From: Bacteroidota bacterium
GTDB lineage: Bacteria; Bacteroidota; Bacteroidia; Cytophagales; Cyclobacteriaceae
Assembly (NCBI GenBank): GCA_024280115.1
Contig: JAJRQT010000135.1
Span: forward strand, 1-64,000
Length of the DNA stretch: 64,000 nucleotides
Direction of reading: 5' to 3'
In this document: positions 8,381 to 17,940 of the stretch, in pieces
Layout of the letters: each line of letters begins with the position of its first letter
Position numbering within the stretch: the first letter of the stretch is position 1
The notes under the pieces: model-generated
Seen by the model: only the letters and a program-made list of their open reading frames with translations
Told to the model about the DNA's origin: nothing
Databases searched by the model: none
Made by a program: the position numbers and the translations under genes

Positions 8381-9939
8381 CTAAAGTTCGATTTGTTCAC
8401 CCATGGCATTTGTAAATATGTAATCAGTGATGGCCAGTGACGAATCTTGAATTAAAGTAATTTTTTTCTTGTATTTTAATAACCACATCCATTTTTTAGA
8501 AACTATTCCATTGGTAAAATATGCATATAGATATGGGTGCATGCTAATGGTTATGGATTTCTCATTTTGTTTACTTAGAAGGTAATCCAAATCTCTCTCA
8601 ATTTGGTCTGAAATAAGTATCGAGGTGCAATTTTTCCTGATCCACCACAAGAAGGACAGGTTTCTGTCGTTTTGATGTTCATTTCAGGTCTGACTCTTTG
8701 CCTTGTGATTTGCATCAGGCCAAATCTGGATAGTGGTAAAGCGGTAAATTTAGATCGGTCATCCTTCATAAACTCTTTCATCTTTTCAAATAAAAGTCGC
8801 TTATTCTCCGCCTTTCTCATATCGATGAAATCAATTACAATGATTCCACCCATATCCCGGAGCTGAAGTTGTCGCGCCACCTCTTTGGCAGCTTCAAGAT
8901 TGGTCTTAAGGGCAGTACTTTCCTGGTCTGATTCTACAGCGGATTTGTTGCCGCTATTTACGTCTATCACATGTAGTGCTTCAGTATGTTCAATAATCAA
9001 ATAGCCACTTCCTTTGGGTAGGCTTACGGATTTTCCAAACAGTGATTTAAACTGTTTCTCTATTCCATGGCTTTCAAATATTTTAGCTTTACCGGTATAG
9101 TACTTTACAATTTTTCCTTTTCCCGGAGCAATTTCTTTGGTGAATTGTTTGAGCTCCTCATAAATCACTTTGTCATCTACAATTACACTATCGAAGGATT
9201 CATTCAATACATCTCTCAGCAGTGAAGATACCCGACTCATTTCACCAATTATCTTATCTCTGGGTTTGGCATTTTTCAGAGTTTTTATGCCAATTTTCCA
9301 TTTATCAACCAGATTCCGAAGATCTCTATCAAGCTCTGCAACATCTTTTTTTTCAGCTACAGTCCTTATAATCACTCCAAAATTATCTGGCTTTATGGAA
9401 GACAATAATCGCAACAACCTTTTGCGCTCTTCACCATTACTTATTTTTTTTGAAATACTGACAGCCTGAGAAAAAGGAACAAGCACAATGTTCCTCCCGG
9501 CTAATGACAACTCACATGATAGACGAGGCCCTTTTGTAGAAATAGGTTCCTTAACGACCTGAACCAGAATTTTCTGGTTTTTTGTTAAAGCCTGGCTAAT
9601 TTTTCCAAGCTTATTGATGTCAGGCTCATTTTTAAATTTGCCCAGATCAGATGAAGGATGCTTACCAGTTAATGCAAATTTTGTGAATTTATTGAGAGAA
9701 CTTACTTGTGGGCCAAGGTCTAAATAATGCAAAAATGCATCTTTTTCGTAACCTATATCAACAAAGGCTGCATTTAGTCCTGGAACAACTTTTTTTACAG
9801 TTCCCAAATAAATATCACCAACTGTGAATTTATTTGCATTTTCCTCATTATGAAATTCAATGAGGCTTTTATCTCTTAAAAGGGCTATTCGACATCCTTT
9901 AGGAGTTGAATTTATTACTAATTCACTACTAGACGCCAT
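8381..9939 (-). pseudogene. rng: Ribonuclease G (rng), coding frame broken near the C-terminus
   Basis: Residues 1 to about 440 read cleanly as RNase E/G: S1-like domain with GDIYLGTVKKVVPGLNAAFV, catalytic Asp motifs HVIDVNSGNK and IVIDFIDM, and the zinc-link CPSCGGSGK. The frame then runs into unrelated residues and a stop at 8575. The expected C-terminus (SILISDQIERDL, ending NAMGEQIEL, stop at 8381) continues in another frame. Adding one A to the A5 run at 8631-8635 (minus strand) restores a protein of about 518 residues, the usual Bacteroidota length. This may be a homopolymer sequencing error or a real mutation. First gene of the core block rng-COX24-TPR-HU read right to left. Confidence 0.9.
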
Positions 9940-9985
9940 TTTTAAATTTTATTTATAGAAGCCCTCTATACTAATATGAAGAATA

Positions 9986-10075
9986 TTACTTCTTCTTATG
10001 TCTATTTTTCCTAAGACGCTTTTTCCTCTTATGAGTAGCTATCTTATGTCTTTTTCTTTTTTTACCGCAAGGCAT
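9986..10075 (-). CDS. AURKAIP1/COX24-domain small basic protein, 29 residues
   Basis: ATG at 10073-10075 reads MPCGKKRKRHKIATHKRKKR, then L-R-K-N-R-H-K-K-K and TAA. This is nearly invariant in Bacteroidota and belongs to the AURKAIP1/COX24 (DUF1713) family, whose mitochondrial members are small-subunit ribosomal protein mS38. Twenty of the 29 residues are Lys, Arg or His, consistent with rRNA binding. It lies between the TPR gene (15 bp upstream) and rng (47 bp downstream), probably one transcript. Confidence 0.9.
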   Translation of the reverse strand: MPCGKKRKRHKIATHKRKKRLRKNRHKKK

Positions 10076-10089
10076 AATTAAAATAATTT

Positions 10090-10926
10090 CTATTTATTAA
10101 TTTTATTCAAATAATCTTCTGATGCATCTGCTAATTCTCCGCTTATACCAAGCTCAACAACTTTTTCGAAATACGGTTTGGAATCATTAATCTTCCCCTG
10201 CTCATATAAGCAATAGCCCAAATAAAAATGAGCCTCCGGATTACTGGCATTAATTTGCTTCAATTTCTCAAAGCGCTCTATCGCCTTATCAAATTGACCC
10301 GAATTAATTGCTAAAATACCCAAATTGTAAATTGCCAATTCATTTTCAGGATCTTCCTCCAAAACTTCTCTTAGCATCATGATCCCCTGCATTGGATTAG
10401 CTCCAACTACATAGGTCATCGCCAATTTCGATTTCACATTAAGCAATGAAGCGTTTTCTTCTAAAACTCTTATATAATATTCCTGAGTTTTCTCAGAAAG
10501 ATATTTTCTCCTCGATTGATCAACAGCAAAATTAAAGGCCTGATAATAACCGTCACCTGCGATAATTAAATTTTCAATAGATGGGTTTATTAAAGCTCTG
10601 ACCTCTGTGTATTTCGCTAAACTGTCTAATTTTCCGACAATTTTATACGTTTTTGCCAAAGAGTCTGCAAATATAATTCTTTTTTCCTGATTTTCAGCAT
10701 TTTTATAGGATTCATACCAAGAATCAATCTTTGCAAGAAGCGTGTCAGATATTTGGATTGAATGATTGCGATTATTAATCGGTTGGCTTTCTGATTCATT
10801 CGTTTCTTCATTTTCTCCCTGAATATCCTGTTCAGAGTTATTCACAACATATCTCGGCAACATGTATAGCAATATAGATGTTACAACCACGAATAGTAGT
10901 AAAAAAATTCTGGATTTTGTCATCAA
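10090..10926 (-). CDS. Membrane-anchored TPR protein
   Basis: 278 residues: short basic N-terminus, one transmembrane helix (about 8-24, IFLLLFVVVTSILLYML), an acidic Asn/Glu linker, then several TPR-like helical repeats. The clearest are NELAIYNLGILAINSGQFDKA and PEAHFYLGYCLYEQGKINDS-type units near residues 200-260. It probably faces the periplasm and mediates protein contacts. Its place between the HU gene and rng is common in Bacteroidota. No enzymatic function is indicated. Confidence 0.75.
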   Translation of the reverse strand: MMTKSRIFLLLFVVVTSILLYMLPRYVVNNSEQDIQGENEETNESESQPINNRNHSIQISDTLLAKIDSWYESYKNAENQEKRIIFADSLAKTYKIVGKLDSLAKYTEVRALINPSIENLIIAGDGYYQAFNFAVDQSRRKYLSEKTQEYYIRVLEENASLLNVKSKLAMTYVVGANPMQGIMMLREVLEEDPENELAIYNLGILAINSGQFDKAIERFEKLKQINASNPEAHFYLGYCLYEQGKINDSKPYFEKVVELGISGELADASEDYLNKINK

Positions 10927-10958
10927 ATCCTATTGGAGAATTAAGGTAAATAGAAAAT

Positions 10959-11261
10959 CTATGAATTAACTTTCTTTACCTTAGAACTGTTTTTTATTTT
11001 TTCAATAAAAACTTTTGAGGGTTTGAAACTTGGAACATAATGTTCATCAATCACAATAGCTGTGTTTTTCGATATATTCCGGGCAACTTTTTTAGCTCTT
11101 TTTTTATTTACAAAACTTCCAAAGCCTCTCACGTAAATATTATCTCCGGAAGCCATAGAATTTTTTACTACACTAAAAAAAGCTTCAACTGTTATTTGAA
11201 CATCCGCTTTATCAATTCCGGTTTGGTCAGCAATCTGGGTTATTACCTCTGCTTTAGTCAC
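10959..11261 (-). CDS. HU/IHF-family DNA-binding protein
   Basis: 100 residues from a GTG at 11259-11261. It has the classic HU fold: helical dimerisation start MTKAEVITQIADQTG, the strand FGSF preceded by Y-V-R-G, and a DNA-wrapping arm. P-S-F-K-P-S-K-V-F ends the family core, with a Lys/Ser tail of about 15 residues beyond it. It bends chromosomal DNA. The arm carries V-P-S-F rather than the F-x-P-G-K form of typical HU, as is common in Bacteroidota paralogues. Divergent from mutY. Confidence 0.85.
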   Translation of the reverse strand: MTKAEVITQIADQTGIDKADVQITVEAFFSVVKNSMASGDNIYVRGFGSFVNKKRAKKVARNISKNTAIVIDEHYVPSFKPSKVFIEKIKNSSKVKKVNS

Positions 11262-11313
11262 TATATTTATCTTTTAATTATGTAAAAAACTCTTAAGTAA
11301 TAATTTTGAGGCA

Positions 11314-11321
11314 CAAATTTA
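11314..11321 (-). promoter_or_regulatory. Candidate -7 box for the HU-TPR-rng operon
   Basis: On the minus strand TAAATTTG matches TAnnTTTG about 53 nt upstream of the HU start. The only nearby TTG is 13 nt upstream, shorter than the usual 17-23 nt, so support is partial. Confidence 0.3.
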
Positions 11322-11393
11322 AATGCTCACATGACAATTAAAAATGAAAACAACAAAAATATATGACACTGGACAAATTAAAGTTAAATTGAA

Positions 11394-12443
11394 TTGAATA
11401 TTGATCGTATCATATCAGCTCTTTTGTTGTGGTATAACCAAAATAAAAGAGATTTACCATGGCGACAAACCAGGGACCCTTATAAAATATGGCTGTCCGA
11501 AGTTATATTACAGCAAACAAGAGTAGAGCAGGGACTACCCTACTATTTGAAATTTATTGAACAATATTCAAATATATTTAAATTGGCCAAGGCGCCAATT
11601 GATGAAGTATTGAGGACCTGGCAGGGCCTTGGCTACTACACCCGGGCAAGAAACCTACACAAATGCGCAAAGACCATTGTCGAACAATATAAAGGAAAAT
11701 TCCCCGAGGCACGCAGCGAACTTTTAAAATTACCGGGGATAGGGCCATATACATCGGCAGCAATAGCTTCTATATCTTTTGGTAAAAAAGAAGCTGTTGT
11801 TGATGGTAATGTTATTCGGGTAATCACGCGATTGTTCGGTATTGAAGAAGATATTTCAAGCTTGAAAACCATTAAAAGGGTAACTTCTATAGCAGAATCC
11901 TTAATTACGAATTCAAATCCTGACATATTCAATCAGGCCATCATGGAGTATGGCGCAACACAATGCAAACCAAATAAACCCCTGTGTGAGGAATGTATAT
12001 TTATGGATATTTGCATTTCCAGAATTAAAAATATACAGCACAAAATACCGCTTAAATCAAAAAAGATAAAAAAACGAAAAAGATTTTTTAATTATTTAGT
12101 AATTCGTTTTAATAATAGGATGTTGATGAAGAAACGCAATGGAAACGATATCTGGCATGGGCTTTTTGAATTTTTACTATTAGAAGCAGAGTCTGAAAAA
12201 GATTTTATGGAATTACAGCTTCCTTCAGTTTTAAAGAAATTTTCAAATTATTGGGTCCTTGAAACTATTTCACCGTCCTTTAAACATGTTCTGACACATC
12301 AGATCATTGATTGTAAATTTTATGAAATAAAATTTAGTAAATCCATCACAATAGAAAATTATGATTGGTTTAGCTATGAGGAAGTTGAAATCTTGCCAAA
12401 GTCTATTCTTATTGATAGATATTTGAGAGAAAAAATAAATTGA
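11394..12443 (+). CDS. mutY: A/G-specific adenine glycosylase MutY
   Basis: 349 residues from a TTG start (NIDRIISALLLWY). It has the HhH-GPD fold with catalytic Glu in LSEVILQQT, the hairpin LPGIGPYTSAA, catalytic Asp in AVVDGNV, and the [4Fe-4S] ligands C-x6-C-x2-C-x5-C (CKPNKPLCEEC then IFMDIC). A NUDIX-like 8-oxoG-sensing C-terminal domain follows. It removes adenine mispaired with 8-oxoguanine. It heads the conserved mutY-ssb-gldE-gldD gene order. Confidence 0.95.
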   Translation: MNIDRIISALLLWYNQNKRDLPWRQTRDPYKIWLSEVILQQTRVEQGLPYYLKFIEQYSNIFKLAKAPIDEVLRTWQGLGYYTRARNLHKCAKTIVEQYKGKFPEARSELLKLPGIGPYTSAAIASISFGKKEAVVDGNVIRVITRLFGIEEDISSLKTIKRVTSIAESLITNSNPDIFNQAIMEYGATQCKPNKPLCEECIFMDICISRIKNIQHKIPLKSKKIKKRKRFFNYLVIRFNNRMLMKKRNGNDIWHGLFEFLLLEAESEKDFMELQLPSVLKKFSNYWVLETISPSFKHVLTHQIIDCKFYEIKFSKSITIENYDWFSYEEVEILPKSILIDRYLREKIN

Positions 12444-12471
12444 TTAGTTTTAAAAAACATTCCTAATTTTG
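12440..12471 (+). promoter_or_regulatory. Promoter of ssb
   Basis: TTG at 12440-12442, a 21-nt spacer, and TAATTTTG at 12464-12471 match the Bacteroidota consensus exactly. It overlaps the end of mutY and lies 19 nt from the ssb start, so ssb can be transcribed apart from mutY. Confidence 0.65.
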
Positions 12472-12489
12472 TAAAATAAAAAGAACACT

Positions 12490-12960
12490 ATGAGTGGAGT
12501 AAATAAAGTAATATTGATTGGGAACCTGGGATCCGACCCTGAAGTGAGGCATTTGAGTAATGGCTCCATGGTGGCGAATTTCAATATAGCAACTTCGGAA
12601 TCCTATACCAATAAGAATGGTGAACGTGTCACACAAACAGAATGGCACAGAATAGAGCTTTGGGAAGGGCTTGCCAAAGTAGCCGAACAATACCTGAAAA
12701 AAGGGCAATCCGTATATATTGAGGGGAAAATAAAAACAGAAAATTGGCAGGATAGTGATGGAAATAACAGAACTACAACACGGATCAGAGGTTTGAACAT
12801 GACGATGTTAGGCGGAAGAAATCAGGAGCAGCAAGGTGTGCCCAGTGACCAACAACATCAACAATCGCAAAGGCCAGCTGTATCTGCTCCGGTAGCACCA
12901 CAGGAGACTGCAAGTACTCCTACACAGTCTGAAGAAGAGACAGATGATCTGCCATTTTAA
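12490..12960 (+). CDS. ssb: Single-stranded DNA-binding protein
   Basis: 156 residues: an OB-fold domain (about 1-110, beginning MSGVNKVILIGNLGSDPEVR with ESYTNKNGE and TEWHRIELW), then a Gln/Pro-rich disordered linker, then the acidic tip DDLPF that recruits RecG, RecQ and other repair proteins. recG lies 2 kb downstream in the same direction. Full length. Confidence 0.95.
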   Translation: MSGVNKVILIGNLGSDPEVRHLSNGSMVANFNIATSESYTNKNGERVTQTEWHRIELWEGLAKVAEQYLKKGQSVYIEGKIKTENWQDSDGNNRTTTRIRGLNMTMLGGRNQEQQGVPSDQQHQQSQRPAVSAPVAPQETASTPTQSEEETDDLPF

Positions 12961-12981
12961 TTGAATATTAATAGCTAGATA

Positions 12982-14307
12982 TTGGAAATTAACATCGACG
13001 ATCCCGAGCCTGGCTCCTTACTTTTATCAATGGTTTTGCAAGATACACCATCGCTATTTTATATAGTGAGTGGAATATTATTGATAATTCTTTTGATTTT
13101 GTCGGGCCTGATATCCGGGTCAGAAGTGGCTTTTTTCTCTATAAATCCAAGAGAAATACTACAATTAAAAAATGGAAGCTCTGTTGAAAAACGGATTCAC
13201 GAGCTCATTTTAAAGCCCAAAAGACTACTTGCGACGATTTTAATATTAAATAACTTCATCAATATCACCTTCGTTACATTATCCACCATCATATCAACGA
13301 GAATCACGGGCACTCATAGCGCTGAAGGAAAGTTGGTAATTGCGCTTACAGCTATTATTACTTTTTTAATCGTGTATTTTGGTGAGGTTGTCCCTAAGAT
13401 TTATGCAAATCAAAAAACAATCGGTTTTGCAAAACTTACGGTACCGCTGATCAGTATCGCATTTAAATTTTTCAAACCTTTTTCATGGTTATTAACTAAT
13501 CTTTCTCAGACATTAGAAAAAAAGATACAAAAGAAGGGATATGAAATTTCGGCCGAGCAATTAAACCAGGCGTTGGAGCTGACTACAAACGAAGAAACTT
13601 CGGAAGAAGAAAAAGGAATTCTTAAAGGCATTGTGAATTTCGGACAATTAAATGTCAAACAAATCATGAGGTCGAGGGTGGATATAACTGCTTTTGATAA
13701 ACAGATGAATTTTCATGAATTGATGGATAAAATTAAGAAAAGCGGTTATTCCAGAATTCCGGTTTATGAAGAAACCATCGATAATATAAAGGGCATTCTT
13801 TTCAATAAAGATCTTCTCCCTCATTTAGACAAAAAGGAAAATTTTAATTGGCAAAAGCTCTTACGACCAACTTTTTTCGTTCCTGAAACAAAAAAAATTG
13901 ATACGCTTCTAAAAGATTTTCAGGATAAGCATGTTCATATGACCATTGTTGTTGATGAATATGGTGGCACTTCGGGGCTGGTGACTCTTGAAGACGTTAT
14001 CGAAGAAATAGTTGGTGAAATACATGATGCCTCTGATGACGATGAGATTATTTACAACAAATTAAATGACAACACCTATATATTTGAAGGGAAGACGGCC
14101 ATCATAGATTTCAGTAAAATAATAGGCCAGGACCCGGCCTTCTTTGAAAAAGTAAAAGGAGAAAGTGAATCATTGGGCGGATTGATCCTTGAGTTACACA
14201 GCAAGCTTCCGGATGCGGGAGAAAAAATAACTTTTGAAAACTATACGTTTATTATTGTCGCTGTAGATAGTCAAAGGATAAAACGCGTAAAAGTAGAAAT
14301 AAGGTGA
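12982..14307 (+). CDS. gldE: Gliding motility-associated CNNM/HlyC-type protein GldE
   Basis: 441 residues from a TTG start. It has four hydrophobic segments of a DUF21/CNNM domain (about 20-190), a CBS pair (about 220-345, with MRSRVDITAF and YGGTSGLVTLEDVIEE), and a C-terminal CorC/HlyC FAD-like domain. GldE acts with GldD in Bacteroidota gliding motility and type IX secretion. Its last codons overlap the gldD reading frame. Confidence 0.9.
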   Translation: MEINIDDPEPGSLLLSMVLQDTPSLFYIVSGILLIILLILSGLISGSEVAFFSINPREILQLKNGSSVEKRIHELILKPKRLLATILILNNFINITFVTLSTIISTRITGTHSAEGKLVIALTAIITFLIVYFGEVVPKIYANQKTIGFAKLTVPLISIAFKFFKPFSWLLTNLSQTLEKKIQKKGYEISAEQLNQALELTTNEETSEEEKGILKGIVNFGQLNVKQIMRSRVDITAFDKQMNFHELMDKIKKSGYSRIPVYEETIDNIKGILFNKDLLPHLDKKENFNWQKLLRPTFFVPETKKIDTLLKDFQDKHVHMTIVVDEYGGTSGLVTLEDVIEEIVGEIHDASDDDEIIYNKLNDNTYIFEGKTAIIDFSKIIGQDPAFFEKVKGESESLGGLILELHSKLPDAGEKITFENYTFIIVAVDSQRIKRVKVEIR

Positions 14308-14318
14308 ATTTAAAAAAC

Positions 14319-14918
14319 ATGAAGTATTCAGTGATTATTATCGTGTTGGGATTGACTTTTACTTTTTCATGCCAACAGGAACATATGCCCAAGCCAAAAG
14401 GTTACAACAGAATATTGCTACCAGAAAATGAATTTCAAGCATTGCCAGACACATTCCCCTACCAATTTGATTATTCAAAGTATGCGAAGATATTGAAAGA
14501 CTCGAGTTGGATTGCCGAACCATATTGGATTGATTTGTATTATCCGAATTTTGGGGCCTCAATACAGATATCCTATAAGCCAGTCAATAATAGTGAGCAG
14601 TGATTACGAGAATATATGGCAACTGCTTATAAACTTACATCAAAACATCAGGTAAAAGCTTATGCAATTGACGAAGCGGTTATTAAAACAAAAACAGGTA
14701 AAACCGCAGTAATTGCAGAGCTAAGTGGCGAAGTGCCAAGCCAATATCAATTCTTTACCACGGATTCAATTAATCACTTTTTACGAGGGGCTCTTTATTT
14801 CAATACCGCCACACAAAATGATTCTCTAGCGCCGGTTATACAATTTGTGCAAAAAGACATCATTCGTTTATTGAATACACTTCAATGGCAGGAAGACATT
14901 CAAAATCATAAAAAATAA
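14319..14918 (+). pseudogene. gldD: Gliding motility lipoprotein GldD, interrupted by an in-frame UGA
   Basis: From ATG 14319 (a GTG at 14304 overlaps gldE) it reads MKYSVIIIVLG then TFTFSC, a lipoprotein signal, then the GldD core PKPKGYNRI, FPYQFDYSKYA, ISYKPVNN. A TGA at 14601-14603 follows SEQ. In the same frame the rest continues: [13 protein letters not shown], then [17 protein letters not shown] and [10 protein letters not shown] to TAA 14916-14918. Both halves fit one GldD of about 200 residues, so a single base change explains the break. An ATG at 14616 could start the second half alone, without signal peptide. recG starts on the stop codon. Confidence 0.85.
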
Positions 14919-17032
14919 TGACCGGGTTTTTCGACACCAGAATTGAATTTCTGAAAGGTGTTGGGCCAGCCAAGGCAGAATTACTCAATAAAGAACTCCA
15001 GATTTTTACTTTTGGCAATCTTATTCAACACTATCCATTTCGGTATGAAGACCGGACAAAGTTTCATAGAATAAGAGATGTAAGCAACTCATTGGCATAT
15101 ATTCAGCTTAAAGGCCGGATAATTCGTATAAATATGATGGGCCAGGGAAGAAAGAAAAGACTGGTCGCTTTATTCGCAGATGGAACCGGTGAAATTGAAC
15201 TCATCTGGTTCAAGGGGGCTCAATGGATGCTTCAGAAGATCCGAGCGGGCGTTGACTATGTCGTATTTGGAAAACCAACCCTTTTTAACAGAAAATTTAA
15301 TATAGCCCATCCTGAAATTGATCTGTTGACGGAGGCAAATATTGACCATGCATTCCTACAGCCCATTTATCCATCAACAGAAAAATTAAAAGTCAGATAC
15401 CTGGACAGTAAAGGAATATCAAAGCTGCAAAAAAATTTAATTACTATCACTGGCCAGCACATTAGAGAAAGCCTTTCTGATAGAATTCTGGATGGCCATA
15501 AATTGATTCCAAAGAAGACTGCATTGGAAAATATTCACTTTCCAAAGGATCAACACATTTTGAAAAAAGCACAATATCGCTTGAAATTTGAAGAATTTTT
15601 TTATTTACAATTAAGATTGATAAAGCTGAAGCTGACCAGGATAGAAAAATTTAAAGGTCAGGTTTTTAATTCGACAAATATCCTGACGGAGTTTTACAAC
15701 AACCATTTGCCTTTTGAACTAACCAATGCCCAAAAAAAAGTAATCAGGGAAATCTACCGGGATCTGAAATCCGGCAAACAAATGAATCGCCTCATTCAGG
15801 GAGATGTGGGTAGCGGGAAAACTATAGTTTCTTTCATCTGCATGCTGGTAGTTATTGGCAACGATGCACAGGTAGCACTTATGGCCCCAACAGAGATTCT
15901 CGCTGACCAGCACTACAAAGGACTCAAACCTTTTGCTGATGAATTGGATTTGGAGATTGCAATTCTGAAAGGGTCGTCAAAGAAAAGTGAAAGAAAGATC
16001 ATTGCTGAAAAGCTGGAAAGTGGCTCGCTAAATATATTGATCGGAACCCATGCATTGATTGAAGATGCGGTTAAATTTAATAACCTCGGGTTGGCCATTA
16101 TCGATGAACAGCATAGATTTGGAGTTGCACAACGGGCCAAGCTATGGCGAAAAAATCATACCTCGGCGGCAAGTGGGCAATCAATAATTCCACATATTCT
16201 GGTCATGACCGCCACGCCAATTCCCAGAACATTGGCAATGACGCTCTATGGAGATTTGGATATTTCCATAATTGATGAACTCCCGGCGGGAAGAAAAGAA
16301 ATAAAAACCGTGCATAAATATGATTCCCATCGGTTGGAGGTATTTGGGTTTATACGAAAACAAATAGTTTATGGCAGGCAGGTCTATGTTGTTTATCCAT
16401 TGATTGAAGAGTCTGAAAAGCTGGATTTAAAACATCTAACTGATGGGTTTGAAGCTATTAAACGGGCATTCCCTGAATATCAGATTGGAATTCTGCATGG
16501 AAAAATGAAAGCTGCCGCCAAGGATTTTGAGATGAGCCGCTTTGTCAGAAATGAAACGCAAATCATGGTTGCCACCACAGTAATCGAGGTTGGGGTAGAT
16601 GTTCCTAATGCCACAGTCATGGTTATTGAAAACTCAGAGCGATTTGGGTTGGCCCAGTTGCATCAATTGCGCGGTCGAGTAGGTAGAAGCGTTCATCAAT
16701 CCTATTGTATTCTCATGACAAATTATAAATTGACCAGGGAAAGTCGTCTGCGCATCAATACCATGGTGAGTACAAATAATGGATTTGATATCGCCGAAGC
16801 TGATTTAAAATTAAGAGGCCCTGGCGATTTGATGGGAACTCAGCAAAGTGGCATCCTGGACTTATTGATTGCTGATTTGGGAAAGGATTCGAAAATACTT
16901 GAAATCGCAAGACAAGCGGCACAGACGGTATTGGAGGATGACCCAAACCTGGAGAAAGAAGAGAATTTTCCAATTAAACAACAAGTGAAGAGTCAACGCA
17001 AATCATCAGTCAACTGGAGTAGAATAAGCTAA
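14918..17032 (+). CDS. recG: ATP-dependent DNA helicase RecG
   Basis: 704 residues, full length. An N-terminal wedge/OB domain (about 1-240) precedes a SF2 helicase core with Walker A GDVGSGKT, DEQH box IIDEQHRFG, motif III TATPIPRT, and motif VI QLHQLRGRVGRS. RecG remodels stalled forks and Holliday junctions. The ATG overlaps the gldD stop by 1 nt. Confidence 0.95.
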   Translation: MTGFFDTRIEFLKGVGPAKAELLNKELQIFTFGNLIQHYPFRYEDRTKFHRIRDVSNSLAYIQLKGRIIRINMMGQGRKKRLVALFADGTGEIELIWFKGAQWMLQKIRAGVDYVVFGKPTLFNRKFNIAHPEIDLLTEANIDHAFLQPIYPSTEKLKVRYLDSKGISKLQKNLITITGQHIRESLSDRILDGHKLIPKKTALENIHFPKDQHILKKAQYRLKFEEFFYLQLRLIKLKLTRIEKFKGQVFNSTNILTEFYNNHLPFELTNAQKKVIREIYRDLKSGKQMNRLIQGDVGSGKTIVSFICMLVVIGNDAQVALMAPTEILADQHYKGLKPFADELDLEIAILKGSSKKSERKIIAEKLESGSLNILIGTHALIEDAVKFNNLGLAIIDEQHRFGVAQRAKLWRKNHTSAASGQSIIPHILVMTATPIPRTLAMTLYGDLDISIIDELPAGRKEIKTVHKYDSHRLEVFGFIRKQIVYGRQVYVVYPLIEESEKLDLKHLTDGFEAIKRAFPEYQIGILHGKMKAAAKDFEMSRFVRNETQIMVATTVIEVGVDVPNATVMVIENSERFGLAQLHQLRGRVGRSVHQSYCILMTNYKLTRESRLRINTMVSTNNGFDIAEADLKLRGPGDLMGTQQSGILDLLIADLGKDSKILEIARQAAQTVLEDDPNLEKEENFPIKQQVKSQRKSSVNWSRIS

Positions 17033-17234
17033 GATCTAGTCCATGATTCTAAAGTAATTTATACACATTCCCAAACACCTAAAATAGGTGATTCAACTAC
17101 ACTTGGCAGAACTGAAAACCTGCGAATAGTCTTGCCTCCATGTATTCTGGCAGGACGGGTAGTGAATGCATTCCATTCTAAAAATTGGTTCAATTTGTGA
17201 CCCAATAACAGATTGCCAATTTGATTATAGATAA

Positions 17235-17266
17235 TTTGGTATTTAAAAACAATTACAATACTTTTG
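17235..17266 (+). promoter_or_regulatory. Promoter of rplU-rpmA
   Basis: TTTG at 17235-17238 and TACTTTTG at 17259-17266 with a 20-nt spacer match the Bacteroidota consensus perfectly. The start codon of rplU is 45 nt beyond. No L21-leader RNA structure is obvious in that gap. Confidence 0.7.
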
Positions 17267-17310
17267 CATTCCGTTTTTCAGTGGGTATGCCCACACTAAA
17301 ATAAAAAGAA

Positions 17311-17619
17311 ATGTACGCAATCGTTGAAATAGCCGGAACACAGGTAAAAGTTGAGAAAGACAAGTTCTATTATACTCCTTTATTGGAAGGGAAAGATGGT
17401 GACAAAGTAGAGTTTGACAATGTTTTACTAGTTGATAATGACGGTAAAATAAAAGTTGGCGCTCCTAAAATAAAAGGATCAAAAGTAACCGGGAAAATTT
17501 TAAGTCATCAAAAAGATGATAAAATTATCGTTTTCAAAAAGAAAAGAAGAAAAGGGTATAAAGTTAAAAATGGTCACAGACAACAGTTCACTAAGGTACT
17601 AATTGAAGATATAAAGTAA
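17311..17619 (+). CDS. rplU: 50S ribosomal protein bL21
   Basis: 102 residues: MYAIVEIAGTQVKVEKDKF start, VGAPKIKGSKVTGKIL middle and KKKRRKGYKVKNGHRQQFT, the conserved rRNA-binding end. First gene of the usual L21-L27 pair, 6 bp from rpmA. Confidence 0.95.
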   Translation: MYAIVEIAGTQVKVEKDKFYYTPLLEGKDGDKVEFDNVLLVDNDGKIKVGAPKIKGSKVTGKILSHQKDDKIIVFKKKRRKGYKVKNGHRQQFTKVLIEDIK

Positions 17620-17625
17620 TTAAAA

Positions 17626-17886
17626 ATGGCACATAAAAAAGGAGCCGGTAGTTCTAGAAACGGCAGAGAGTCTGAAAGTAAAAGACTTGGCGTGAAAATT
17701 TACGGCGGTCAGGTAGCTATTGCAGGAAATATCCTTGTTAGACAAAGGGGTACAACTCATCATCCGGGAGTAAATGTTGGTATGGGAAAAGACCATACGC
17801 TCTTTGCATTAATTGATGGAACTGTGAATTTTAAAAAAGGGAGAAAAAACAGGTCTTTCGTTTCTGTAGAACCTATTGAAGCATAA
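17626..17886 (+). CDS. rpmA: 50S ribosomal protein bL27
   Basis: 86 residues starting [20 protein letters not shown], the mature-type N-terminus that reaches the peptidyl transferase centre (no cleaved leader as in Firmicutes). [17 protein letters not shown] is the conserved core. Followed by a terminator. Confidence 0.95.
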   Translation: MAHKKGAGSSRNGRESESKRLGVKIYGGQVAIAGNILVRQRGTTHHPGVNVGMGKDHTLFALIDGTVNFKKGRKNRSFVSVEPIEA

Positions 17887-17912
17887 GGTTTGTAAACTTC
17901 AAGATATTTAGG

Positions 17913-17940
17913 AGGCTGAATTTATTTAGCCTTTTTTTTT
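17913..17940 (+). terminator. Terminator of rplU-rpmA
   Basis: AGGCTgAAT pairs with ATTtAGCCT (one mismatch) around a short loop and runs into a T9-T10 tract, 26 bp after the rpmA stop. Confidence 0.75.

Noticed and set aside
8575..8650. Programmed -1 ribosomal frameshift in rng
   Set aside because: The A5 run is not within a slippery heptamer in the zero frame, and no downstream pseudoknot is obvious.
14601..14603. Selenocysteine or recoding at the gldD UGA
   Set aside because: No SECIS-like hairpin is evident after the codon, GldD has no redox cysteine at this site, and no selenocysteine genes are seen here.
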